Assembly (NCBI RefSeq): GCF_016906995.1
Contig: NZ_JAFBBD010000001.1
Coordinates: 124,001-188,000, forward strand
Length of the DNA: 64,000 nucleotides
Origin: Spongiibacter marinus
Lineage (GTDB): Bacteria; Pseudomonadota; Gammaproteobacteria; Pseudomonadales; Spongiibacteraceae
Direction of reading: 5' to 3'
Shown: piece by piece, positions 56,550-64,000 of the stretch
Layout of the letters: every line of letters begins with the position of its first letter
Numbering within the stretch: position 1 is the stretch's first letter
The notes under the pieces: generated by a model
The model's database searches: none
What the model was told of the DNA's origin: nothing
What the model saw: only the letters and a program-made list of their open reading frames with translations
Made by a program: the position numbers and the translations under genes

Positions 56550-56567
56550 TTATTTGAATTTAAATAA
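56550..56567. promoter_or_regulatory. Possible FinR binding site
   Basis: Arms TTATTT and AAATAA separated by six bases form a T-N11-A type palindrome, the usual LysR box. It lies 14 bases before the finR ATG in the 120-base divergent region, where autoregulation would act. Confidence 0.4.
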
Positions 56568-56581
56568 TCGGATCAATTGAT

Positions 56582-57460
56582 ATGCATTACACACTTCGCC
56601 AGCTAGAAGTCTTTCTCGCGGCCGCCCATACCGAGAACATCACTCGCGCCGCCCAACAGCTATCAATGTCCCAGTCCGCCGCGTCCAGCGCACTAAAAGA
56701 CCTGGAGAAACAGTTTTCTATTCAATTGTTTGACCGCGTCGGTAAACGACTGCAAATCAACGAGTTAGGCCGCGCCCTCAGGCCGCAAGCAGAATCTTTA
56801 CTCGACCAGGCACAGGCCTTAGAACACGCCTTTAAACAACATGACTGCATTGGTGAAATTAAAATTGGCGCTACGCTGACCATTGGTAATTACCTTGCCG
56901 TAGACATCATGGCGGAGTTCATTCAACGCCACCCCAGCGCCAGCGTGCAGCTGCATGTCGCCAACACCGAGGCCATCGGCCAACAGGTACTCAGCTTTAA
57001 TTTGGATATGGGGCTGATTGAAGGCGAGTTCCAACACCCCGACTTGGAAGTAACGCCCTGGCGAGAGGACGAACTGCAAGTGTTTTGCAGCCCGTTGCAC
57101 CCACTTGCCAAGAAAAGCTCACTGACGGACGACGACCTTGTAAAGGCTCAGTGGATACTGCGCGAGCCGGGTTCGGGTACACGCCAAGCGTTTGATCGCG
57201 CCATGCACGATCTGCTACCAAACATGACAATTGGCCTGGAGCTGCAACATACAGAAGCGATCAAACGCGCGGTCGAGAACGGCCTGGGCATCGGCTGCCT
57301 GTCACGCGTCTCACTGGAAGCGGCCATAGATAGCGGCCGCATCATCGCTCTCCCCACGCCGAGCCGAGACCTGCGACGCAACTTCTACTTCATTTTGCAC
57401 CGCCAAAAATACCGCAGCGAGGGGATCATTCGCTGGCTCGAGCTATGCCAAAACAGTTAG
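56582..57460 (+). CDS. finR: LysR-type regulator FinR
   Basis: A 292-residue LysR regulator. The winged helix-turn-helix (1-60) reads MHYTLRQLEVFLAAAHTENITRAAQQLSMSQSAAS..., and the effector domain starts near residue 92 (EIKIGATLTIGNYLAVDIM) with ILREPGSGTRQAFDRAM. Divergent placement opposite fpr matches FinR of Pseudomonas, which also senses superoxide or sulfite conditions. The stop lies in a palindrome shared with the convergent MFS gene. Confidence 0.88.
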   Translation: MHYTLRQLEVFLAAAHTENITRAAQQLSMSQSAASSALKDLEKQFSIQLFDRVGKRLQINELGRALRPQAESLLDQAQALEHAFKQHDCIGEIKIGATLTIGNYLAVDIMAEFIQRHPSASVQLHVANTEAIGQQVLSFNLDMGLIEGEFQHPDLEVTPWREDELQVFCSPLHPLAKKSSLTDDDLVKAQWILREPGSGTRQAFDRAMHDLLPNMTIGLELQHTEAIKRAVENGLGIGCLSRVSLEAAIDSGRIIALPTPSRDLRRNFYFILHRQKYRSEGIIRWLELCQNS

Positions 57461-57479
57461 GGCCTGTTAACAGGCCCTA
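57458..57479. repeat. 22-base palindrome covering two convergent stop codons
   Basis: Arms TAGGGCCTG and CAGGCCCTA around TTAA form a perfect palindrome. Its left end is the finR stop TAG and its right end, read on the minus strand, is the MFS gene stop TAG. RNA from either strand would form a nine- to eleven-pair stem, so it can act as a two-way terminator, although T-runs are missing. Confidence 0.8.
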
Positions 57480-58697
57480 GTGAGCCTCTGCATAACTATC
57501 CGCTTCCACCTGGCGAGCGTAGAGAGAGGGGCGCGGCAAGACTATTAGCGCCAGCACAGAGCAAAGCGCCATGGTTATCGTCATCGGCCACAGCTGGTCA
57601 CTGACAAAACGCGTGGACAGGGCGCTGACAAGCGCGCCAATTAAATACTGGCCACTGCCCAGCAACGCCGAAGCAATGCCGCTGTGCTTGGGGAAAAAGT
57701 GCAAACAGCAGGCCTGGGTATTGCCCATAACCCCACCCAGAGCACCCACACTCACCACAATTAGCCCGACCACTAACCACAAAGGCGGGTTAAACGGTGT
57801 GACAAGCAGCAAACCGAGGCACGCCAGCCCCTGCAGCATCACCGCACCATAGAGTATTTTGGCCGCAGGCAAGGTATTGAGCAGATAGTTATTCACCCGG
57901 TTGGCGATCGCCAGGGTAACAATATTGGCCGCAAACAGAATCGAAAACACGGTCTCACTCTGCCCGTAGTGCTCCATATACACCACCGCGGAATTGACCA
58001 GGAAGGTCATCATCACCGCGAAAGTCAGGCCTTGTACCAACACGTAGCGCATGGCCACGCGGTGGCGCAACACATGACGATAGCGCTGCAACAAACTCTG
58101 CGCCGGCCCCTGCAATGCTGAGGCGTCGGTAACGTGGAGGAAGCGCCACGTTGCCAGCAGCACCACAGAGGCGTAGGCCGCCAGGGCAACGAAAACGGCT
58201 CGCCAGCCGCTCAAGGTATAGAGCAGGGTGCCCAGTGCTGGCGCGATGGCAGGCGCGAAGATCGTAATCAACGCGATCAGTGCGAACAGTGCGAACAGTT
58301 TGGCAGTCGCCTGCCCCTCCGTGTTATCGCGAATAATCGCCGGCACCACAACCGAAGCAAAGCCACCGCCGACAGCCTGCAATACCCGGGCAAACCAAAA
58401 GACCTCCAGGCTCTCAGCGAAGGCCAGAATTAAGCTGGCGACAAAAAAGATCGCCAGACCACCAAACAACACCGGCCGGCGGCCCCAGTAGTCACTGAGG
58501 GGCCCACCGCAAAACTGTCCAAAGCTCAGGCCCAAAATATACAGACTTACGGTGATCGCCAGCTGCTGCACCGGCACAGAAAAGTCCCGGGCAATAGCCG
58601 GAATTGTCGGCAAATACAGGTCGATAGCCAGAGGTGACAGGGCAAAAATCGACGCTAGCAGAAAGGTAATGGGCAGCGACACCGCTCGCGAGTTCAT
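57477..58697 (-). CDS. MFS multidrug transporter, Bcr/CflA type
   Basis: A 406-residue transporter with 12 membrane helices. Start at MNSRAVSLPITFLL, preceded by GGAG at six bases. Bcr/CflA signatures: LSPLAIDLYLPTIPAIARDF in helix 1, GPLSDYWGRRPVL in the first loop, RVLQAVGGGFASVVVPAIIRD and LGTLLYTLSGWRAVF. The usual acid/base pair of the drug pocket (Asp in AIDLYLP) is present. It exports drugs or small metabolites. It is divergent from a marR gene with an operator between them. Confidence 0.92.
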   Translation of the reverse strand: MNSRAVSLPITFLLASIFALSPLAIDLYLPTIPAIARDFSVPVQQLAITVSLYILGLSFGQFCGGPLSDYWGRRPVLFGGLAIFFVASLILAFAESLEVFWFARVLQAVGGGFASVVVPAIIRDNTEGQATAKLFALFALIALITIFAPAIAPALGTLLYTLSGWRAVFVALAAYASVVLLATWRFLHVTDASALQGPAQSLLQRYRHVLRHRVAMRYVLVQGLTFAVMMTFLVNSAVVYMEHYGQSETVFSILFAANIVTLAIANRVNNYLLNTLPAAKILYGAVMLQGLACLGLLLVTPFNPPLWLVVGLIVVSVGALGGVMGNTQACCLHFFPKHSGIASALLGSGQYLIGALVSALSTRFVSDQLWPMTITMALCSVLALIVLPRPSLYARQVEADSYAEAH

Positions 58698-58737
58698 AAC
58701 GGCTCCAGTTAGGCAAGCGAGCAGAGTAACTGGCAAC

Positions 58738-58755
58738 TATCTTTCTAGCAAGATA
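58738..58755. promoter_or_regulatory. MarR-type operator
   Basis: Palindrome with arms TATCTT and AAGATA around TCTAGC, near-perfect over 18 bases. It lies midway between the divergent starts of the MFS gene (58697) and marR (58788), the place where MarR repressors block both promoters. Confidence 0.7.
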
Positions 58756-58787
58756 AAATTCTGTTCCCACACGACGGAAACAGCGCG

Positions 58788-59276
58788 ATGGACGACCGAC
58801 GCATAGGCATTGCCGAGCTGCGTGAACAGCAACGCGAGAACTGGCCCCAAGCCTACAGAGATTGCCAACCTTCGATATTGAGACTGCTGCGAAGCGCCGA
58901 TGACTATTTGCGTGCCGGCAGCGAGCAGCTAGCCAGCCACAACCTATTGCCAGCAGAGTTTGATGTGCTCGCGGCACTGCGCCGCCAACCGCCGCCGCAC
59001 TGCGTTAGCCCGACAGCGCTGTGCAAGGCCTTGTTGATGAGCAGCGGCGGTTTAACCAAGCTGCTGAAACGGCTGGAAACGGCGGGCTTGATTGAGCGCC
59101 CTGCCAATCCCGATGATGGCCGCAGCCAATTAGTGAAACTCAGTCCTTCGGGAATACGCCGTGCTGAACAGGCGATGACAACACTTTGTGAGCTGCAAAA
59201 ACAGTGGCTCGCACCACTGACTGATGATCAGCGCCAACAGCTTAGCCAATTACTGGATCAGCTGCTGGCACGCTAA
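58788..59276 (+). CDS. MarR-family transcriptional regulator
   Basis: A 162-residue winged-helix repressor. The DNA-binding core is around 70-120: LPAEFDVLAALRRQPPPHC, SPTALCKALLMSSGGLTKLLKRLETAGLIERPANPDDGRSQLVKLSPSG. The wing carries the D-DGR motif of the family. N- and C-terminal helices form the dimer part. Divergent from the MFS pump, so it most likely represses the pump until a ligand binds. Confidence 0.93.
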   Translation: MDDRRIGIAELREQQRENWPQAYRDCQPSILRLLRSADDYLRAGSEQLASHNLLPAEFDVLAALRRQPPPHCVSPTALCKALLMSSGGLTKLLKRLETAGLIERPANPDDGRSQLVKLSPSGIRRAEQAMTTLCELQKQWLAPLTDDQRQQLSQLLDQLLAR

Positions 59277-59292
59277 GAGTGCGCTTAGCCGC

Positions 59293-60930
59293 CTACCACT
59301 GCCAGCGCAAGCTCCAATAGAAATCGACTTCCTTGCTATCCAGGCGCGCCTCGTCGTCGACGTCATCGGCCAGGGGCACTGCCGCCACCCAGTGACTACT
59401 CAAACCGTAGGGCATCTCCAAGCTCACCCCAAGGCCTGCATCGGCCAGGTTTTGCCACTCGCCGAGTTCATCGTCGGTGTCAGTAAACCTGGCGGCACCA
59501 TACTCAACAAACAGCGCAGGCGTTAACGTAAGATCGCGCCATGCGTACTCTCGCTGAATCGCCATACTGGCGTGCACACCGTCATCGCCAACAAGCGTGC
59601 CCGGCAACCAGGCTGACAAGCTGCTGCCGCCACCCAGCACCCACTGGCGCTGCTGAGGCAGTTGCGTATTGTCGGACCATTGTCCCTGCGCCGACAGCCG
59701 CAACTCCGTGCTGCCATTCAGTGCAAGCGTCATCGCCACCGCGGGCTTGGCAATCAGATACTCGGCGCTGCGTCGGCCAATCGCAACCTTCGCTGTTGGC
59801 TCTTGGCCAAGACTGCCATCGTCATCGCTCAGCCCCAGCTCCGTGGCAAACTCCATTCGCGCGAATACCGGGCGACCCAACCACTGCTCGCGCAGGGTGT
59901 AGCGCGCACCGAGCTCCAGCGACACGAAGCGTTCCTCCAAAAGCGCATCGCCATCGGCTTGGGGCTCAATGCGTGAGTCCACATAGGAGAGGCGCTCAAA
60001 GACATTGAAACGGCGCAGGGGGTTACTAAACAGCAGTTGCTCACCACGCAGACTTGCCTGCTGAATCTCGGCATCCAGCGGCAGTGTCAGCACCTGCTGT
60101 TGAATAGGACAGCTGATCAATGGCGGCAGACAAAACCCACCCCCGCTGCTCGTTACGACAACTTCGGGGGCGCGCTCATAGCGAATATAGGATAGATCAA
60201 TGCCGTAGAGCCCGTAGCGTAACGGCTGGTCGACGCTGACCTCGACTTGCTGGTAATCATCGCCATCACCGGTCTCACCCCAGTCGCGAATAACCGTTTG
60301 CGCATTGGCCTTCAGTTCGGTGCCAGTGGCAAAACGATGGGCAAGGCCCACACGGGCAAAATATCGCCCCAAAAACCGGCTACCGCGGTTATTGAGCTCC
60401 ACATCAACATCCGTGGCATCGCTATCGGCAGCCTCGCGCTCTACGAAGTCCAGAATCACCTCGTTGTCGGCATGGGCCTCGTAGCTAATGCTGTACTCCA
60501 GCCCCGCTCGCTCCGCGTATATCGACGCGGGCACCCGAGCGCGGTCAAACTCGTGCAGCTGCAGGTTGTCATCACCGACCAGGCCGGAGAAAAAGTGGGT
60601 GAGCAAGGGCGCACCTCGAAGGCCCTTCACACGATTTTGGGAGACCATTACCGTCACGGTGTCGCCAAGACGGAAATAACTCAGCCCCACTAACAGGTGC
60701 CCCATATTGTAGTAACGGCGACTCAGTGCAGTGATCGCGGCAGAGGGGCTATCTGCGCCGTCCAGGATCGCCTGCAGCTGCGCCTCTGAAAGGTAAGGCG
60801 CTTCCTGAACACGCAGCAACACACCGTTAATCTCCCGCTGCACGTAGCTACCCTGGTATTGTGTCGCAAACTCGACTTGTTGTTGCGTCGCGAGCTGCGG
60901 CGGCATCACGGGTGGCAAATCAATTGCCAT
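59293..60930 (-). CDS. TpsB/ShlB-like outer-membrane translocator
   Basis: A 545-residue protein with a POTRA-like head (about 35-115: LSEAQLQAILDGADSPSAAI, YNMGHLLVGLSYFRLGD) and a large barrel with strand-rich repeats and RQWVLGGGSSLSAWLPG, comparable to the family's lid-region motif. The strong AAGGAG before the ATG fixes the start, yet no signal peptide is seen (MAIDLPPVMPPQLATQQQ). It ends in LRWQW, a good barrel C-terminus. It follows the OmpA-like gene by 38 bases. No TpsA partner is adjacent. Confidence 0.78.
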   Translation of the reverse strand: MAIDLPPVMPPQLATQQQVEFATQYQGSYVQREINGVLLRVQEAPYLSEAQLQAILDGADSPSAAITALSRRYYNMGHLLVGLSYFRLGDTVTVMVSQNRVKGLRGAPLLTHFFSGLVGDDNLQLHEFDRARVPASIYAERAGLEYSISYEAHADNEVILDFVEREAADSDATDVDVELNNRGSRFLGRYFARVGLAHRFATGTELKANAQTVIRDWGETGDGDDYQQVEVSVDQPLRYGLYGIDLSYIRYERAPEVVVTSSGGGFCLPPLISCPIQQQVLTLPLDAEIQQASLRGEQLLFSNPLRRFNVFERLSYVDSRIEPQADGDALLEERFVSLELGARYTLREQWLGRPVFARMEFATELGLSDDDGSLGQEPTAKVAIGRRSAEYLIAKPAVAMTLALNGSTELRLSAQGQWSDNTQLPQQRQWVLGGGSSLSAWLPGTLVGDDGVHASMAIQREYAWRDLTLTPALFVEYGAARFTDTDDELGEWQNLADAGLGVSLEMPYGLSSHWVAAVPLADDVDDEARLDSKEVDFYWSLRWQW

Positions 60931-60968
60931 GTTCTTTCTCCTTAGACTGGAATTATCGGCGTCACTAA

Positions 60969-61808
60969 CTATTCAGCTTTTAGGCGAAGCTCAACACGAC
61001 GGTTGCGCGCCGGCTCGGCGGAACTTACCGGCTGCGCTTCGCCATACCCTCTTGCTCGCAAACGCTCGCCGCTAACCCCTTTGCTTATTAAGTAGTCGCG
61101 AACGGCTCCCGCACGGCGCTCAGACAGGCGAAGATTATAGGCCTCGCTGCCCGAGCTATCGGTATGACCGGCAATTTCAATGCGCCCCGAAGGCGCTTCA
61201 CGCAGGACATCCACCACCAAGTTCAACACGGCTTTCGCGGACGGACTCAACTGCCAGCGGCCACTGGCAAAATGCACCCCATCCAGACGCAACGGGCTTG
61301 CCGATTCCAAATGACAGCCATTAGCCATTACCCGGCGTGACGGCGGTGTGCTTCGGCATTGGTCGTCGCGGTCACAAACGCCATCACCATCACCGTCGCG
61401 GCAATCGAGAGGACCGGTCTGGGCATAGGCAACTTCATAGCGGGGGTCACGGTACTCCACCTCACCCAGCGCTGGCTGATCACCACCCTCGGCAAGGGGC
61501 CCTGCCACCAGCGCCTGGCTCGCCGGCGCATCCATCGCCGCCAGCTGTGAGCGCTCGCGCTCAGACATTCCCAACCCAACGGGGGCTAGCGGTGCCATAG
61601 AAACTGAGTCTCCCGACAAGGAGGCGTCGAGCGCCAACACGGTTTCGTCCAGAGCCAGCCCTGTTGTATCGCTCACTGCCGTTAGCACCGGCAGTAAGCC
61701 TAATGCTCGGCTCAAGTCGGCCAGTAAACCAGCGTGAACAGGTACGCTGCTGCCCAACAAAACCAGGCCGAGAGCCAGCAAACGTTGGCGACAAAAAGGG
61801 CTGAACAT
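60969..61808 (-). CDS. OmpA-family protein with TSP3-like repeat
   Basis: A 279-residue exported protein. The start at MFSPFCRQRLLALGLVLLG provides a signal peptide (cut near VHA-GLL); the longer frame lacks one. Middle: a calcium-type repeat CRDGDGDGVCDRDDQCRS, seen in thrombospondin type 3 units. C-terminus: OmpA domain with FASGRWQLSPSAKAVLNLV, IEIAGHTDSSGSEAYNLRLS and RGYGEAQPVSSAEPARNRR. It probably anchors the following TpsB-like barrel system to the cell wall. Confidence 0.92.
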   Translation of the reverse strand: MFSPFCRQRLLALGLVLLGSSVPVHAGLLADLSRALGLLPVLTAVSDTTGLALDETVLALDASLSGDSVSMAPLAPVGLGMSERERSQLAAMDAPASQALVAGPLAEGGDQPALGEVEYRDPRYEVAYAQTGPLDCRDGDGDGVCDRDDQCRSTPPSRRVMANGCHLESASPLRLDGVHFASGRWQLSPSAKAVLNLVVDVLREAPSGRIEIAGHTDSSGSEAYNLRLSERRAGAVRDYLISKGVSGERLRARGYGEAQPVSSAEPARNRRVELRLKAE

Positions 61809-61982
61809 GGGGCACTCTCTGTTGTTTTCAATAACGCGAATAGGAACGACGGTGCGTGACCCCAACCCAATCGGGCTGAGGACAGCGACATTATGCGGCA
61901 ACAATGAGCAAAAGGCAGCTTCGGTCTGGGGTTTGGAGGCATTTCCGCCGGGCTTTGAGGCTCCCAACCCTGTGCGCAGGGC

Positions 61983-62729
61983 TTAGCTTCGCAATAGTTT
62001 TTGCTTGGCCTGCGCGAACTCATCATCGGTAAGGCTGCCGGAGCGATGCATGCCCTCTAACTCTTTGAGCGAGTCTGCCAGCGCCTCGCCCTCATCTGGC
62101 GCAATTTCCTGCTCGGCGGCCTCGCTTAAGCCCAGCCACTGCCCCAATTTGCGGAATATGCGCGCGATGCCACGCCACAATTTCGGCAGCAGCCAAATCA
62201 GCAATAACAAGAACAGCACAAATAGGATCAGGAACACCAGCGGGTGATTCAAGGCCATCCACAGGCCACCAAGCACGGCGACATCCTCGCCGATCGAGGC
62301 CGCCCAATTGCTTACCGGCTCTGGCGAGGTATTGATCAGCATACGGCTGCTGGCTTTCGCAGCGTGGGTTACCGACGTCACCGAGCCGCCGACAATGCCC
62401 GCAGCGAGTTGCAGCGCCGGGCTCACATCACCCAATGAATTAGCAGCCAGTAGCGCCCCGGCGGGAATACGGATAAACGTATGCAGCGCGTCCCAGCCGG
62501 TATCAACACCGGGAATTTTATCGGCGAAGAATTCCACCCCGTACATCAGACCCGCAGCCATAATCACTGCCGGGTCTTGCACGACCTGTAAATTCTCAGG
62601 CAATACGATGCCGCCACTGGCACCGCCCAAGCCCAATACCAAAATTGCCGCATAGAGATTCAAGCCACTGGCCCATGCCACCCCCATGGTCAGTGATATC
62701 AGGCTAATTAGCTGTTGATACTCATCCAC
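61983..62729 (-). CDS. DUF4126 membrane protein with SHOCT tail
   Basis: A 248-residue protein. I prefer the GTG start at 62729 (VDEYQQLISL), since GAGGAACG lies before it; a longer ATG frame begins at 62783. The N-terminal half (20-160) has the DUF4126 pattern MGVAWASGLNLYAAILVLGLG and SVTHAAKASSRMLINTSPEPVSN with several membrane helices. A helix FLILFVLFLLLLIWLLP follows, and the end EGMHRSGSLTDDEFAQAKQKLL is a SHOCT domain. Function unknown. Confidence 0.85.
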   Translation of the reverse strand: MDEYQQLISLISLTMGVAWASGLNLYAAILVLGLGGASGGIVLPENLQVVQDPAVIMAAGLMYGVEFFADKIPGVDTGWDALHTFIRIPAGALLAANSLGDVSPALQLAAGIVGGSVTSVTHAAKASSRMLINTSPEPVSNWAASIGEDVAVLGGLWMALNHPLVFLILFVLFLLLLIWLLPKLWRGIARIFRKLGQWLGLSEAAEQEIAPDEGEALADSLKELEGMHRSGSLTDDEFAQAKQKLLRS

Positions 62730-62954
62730 TTGTCGTTCCTCGGCCAGGCCAACAGATTTGCTGCAATCCCCCCTAACTGGCATCGGCGCGGAGAGAATCA
62801 GCCGTTATTCTGCGCAGTCACCAACATACTGAGAATAGGCGCGAAAAGCCACGCCGTCAGCGAGTGACCTCATGCGTCACCCAAATCGACCGGAACGGTC
62901 AATCACTGCACGCGCAGAGCGGGTAGTATCAAGGGTTGAGCTTGGAGAAATACC

Positions 62955-63737
62955 ATGTCGACCTACAACAGTTATCCAGAGAATCCCAACTACGGAAGCG
63001 GCTGCTTTCGCCGCCGAATACAGCTGCGCGCCTCTGAGTTTCAGGTGATTGCCGAATTGGAAGACCACAACCACGGTTTTCGCTTAACCCTGGACCACGA
63101 CGGCAGCACGGTAACCGCCATCAATGCGGAGACACTGCGCATTCCTTTTTCGACCTGCCCAGGCGCCGTCACGCCACTGCAGGGCTTGGTGGGTTTGCCC
63201 GTCACGCAAGACAGCCAGGTACTGCTTGCCCACAGTAATCCAACCGCCAATTGCACCCACCTCTACGACCTCTGCCTGCTCGCCATTGCTCAGGCAGCAC
63301 GCGGTGAAGGTAAACAGGTTTACGATATGCGCATCGATGATGAAACCGGTGAGCAAGGCGGTATTGCCGAAGTCCGCGTCAACGACGAGCTGGTGCACCG
63401 CTGGCGCTGCCGTGATTGGACAATTCTCGAGCCCGCCGAATTCGCAGGGAATGTCTTGTTCAAAGGCTTTACGGCCTGGGCCGGTCGCGCATTTCAGGGA
63501 GAGGAGCAACGCGCCGCCTTCGCCTTACAGAAGGCCTACTTTGTTTCCAGCGCGCGGCGATACGACCTGGACGCAATGGCCGGCGAGGCGGCTAATGATT
63601 CGCGAGAGGTTATGTATGGCGCCTGCTATACCTATACCTCGCCACAAATAGAACAGGCCTATCGCATGGCCGGCACTGTACGGGATTTCAGTCATGCCGA
63701 GCAGCACTTGTTAACGTTCAAGGACGTGACACCTTGA
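62955..63737 (+). CDS. DUF2889 family protein
   Basis: A 260-residue cytoplasmic protein with GGAGAAA before the ATG. DUF2889 pattern: GCFRRRIQLRASEFQVIAELEDHNHGFRLTLDHDG, IPFSTCPGAVTPLQGLVGLP and CTHLYDLCLLAIAQAA, with conserved Cys/His that might bind metal. Found near aromatic or steroid degradation genes in other bacteria; role unknown. Followed by a possible small RNA. Confidence 0.88.
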   Translation: MSTYNSYPENPNYGSGCFRRRIQLRASEFQVIAELEDHNHGFRLTLDHDGSTVTAINAETLRIPFSTCPGAVTPLQGLVGLPVTQDSQVLLAHSNPTANCTHLYDLCLLAIAQAARGEGKQVYDMRIDDETGEQGGIAEVRVNDELVHRWRCRDWTILEPAEFAGNVLFKGFTAWAGRAFQGEEQRAAFALQKAYFVSSARRYDLDAMAGEAANDSREVMYGACYTYTSPQIEQAYRMAGTVRDFSHAEQHLLTFKDVTP

Positions 63738-63780
63738 GTGAACCATACCCGCCTGCGGCCAGCCATTACAGCGATAGGCA

Positions 63781-63821
63781 CAATTACGAATATTGTGACA
63801 TGGGGGCAATGGCTATAGTGG
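63781..63821 (+). promoter_or_regulatory. Possible promoter with operator for a small RNA
   Basis: TTGTGA (63795) and TATAGT (63816) form a -35/-10 pair with 15 bases between, a bit short. The inverted repeat CACAAT/ATTGTG at 63781-63799 overlaps the -35, as an operator would. It lies 45 bases after the DUF2889 stop. Confidence 0.35.
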
Positions 63822-63825
63822 AGTC

Positions 63826-63920
63826 ATGCTTAACAGCGACCGCTTCAATGCAAGCAGCCGCTAGCGAACGTCTCCATAGTAGCACCCCCGCTTGGCACCC
63901 ATATGATGGGTGCTTTTTTT
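63826..63920 (+). ncRNA. Candidate small RNA or 3' UTR
   Basis: About 95 bases with no reading frame, bounded by a possible promoter and a clear terminator. It may equally be the 3' end of the DUF2889 mRNA. No known RNA family recognised. Confidence 0.3.
63893..63920 (+). terminator. Rho-independent terminator
   Basis: GCACCCAT / ATGGGTGC around an ATG loop, followed by seven T. Only the plus strand has the T-run, so it ends transcription from the DUF2889 gene or the candidate small RNA. Confidence 0.93.
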
Positions 63921-63934
63921 ATGCCCGCCGCGCG

Positions 63935-64000
63935 CTAGTCGAGCAAAAACACCAGCGACAAGCGCGACGACACGGTTTCTTTACCCAGCAGCATCGGCGC
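63935..64000 (-). CDS. C-terminal end of an unknown protein
   Basis: An open minus-strand frame enters from the right edge and reads APMLLGKETVSSRLSLVFLLD before a TAG. The convergent terminator just left of it supports a gene end here. Too short to identify. Confidence 0.4.
   Translation of the reverse strand, partial: APMLLGKETVSSRLSLVFLLD

Overview
The window looks like a chromosomal stretch of a free-living marine gammaproteobacterium, probably of the Cellvibrionales/Spongiibacteraceae type. The grounds are moderately GC-rich Gram-negative genes, many outer-membrane lipoproteins, and Pseudomonas-like pairs such as finR/fpr. This placement is an inference from gene content; no rRNA or tRNA gene was seen. 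Most of the window is housekeeping DNA, with three accessory-looking regions.

Layout. (1) 1-3.4 kb: thiC-thiO-thiS-thiG thiamine operon on the minus strand behind a TPP riboswitch. (2) 3.5-13.0 kb: a type I secretion operon (lipoprotein TolC, ABC transporter, HlyD adaptor) followed on the same strand by a 1283-residue RTX/Calx-beta surface-layer-like protein and a small DUF6447-type protein. (3) 13.3-20.5 kb: purT, then the compact operon nrdR-ribD-ribE-ribBX-ribH-nusB-thiL-pgpA (minus strand). (4) 20.6-35.6 kb: a 15-kb block, almost all on the plus strand, of envelope proteins. It holds two diverged sets of COG3014-like TPR lipoprotein and LpoB-like activator, plus LPP20-type proteins, an MltC-like transglycosylase, YcfL, a FlgT/CsgG-like protein, two predicted outer-membrane barrels and a PKD lipoprotein. 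This block lies between glyA and nrdR, which are neighbours in many proteobacteria. It is the best candidate here for an undescribed system: a cell-wall-linked outer-membrane assembly related in parts to curli and flagellar H-ring proteins and to penicillin-binding-protein activators.

(5) 35.7-45.1 kb: glyA, a DUF971 protein, a PIN-PhoH protein, RNase II, asnS, a glycerophosphodiesterase and a short GlpD-like dehydrogenase. (6) 45.1-51.5 kb: a long hairpin, two tandem paralogous 39-40-residue membrane peptides not previously called, cmoM, a DUF465 protein, a nitronate monooxygenase, a second riboflavin synthase, an orphan ParA, and two lipoproteins. (7) 51.6-64 kb: a CehA/McbA metallohydrolase with an alpha/beta hydrolase, fpr with divergent finR, an MFS pump with divergent marR and a clear operator, a TpsB-like barrel with an OmpA protein, DUF4126 and DUF2889 proteins, and a candidate small RNA near the right edge.

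Start codons were moved from the longest reading frame where a ribosome binding site, signal peptide or family alignment pointed to an internal start. All family names come from reading the protein sequences, not from database searches.
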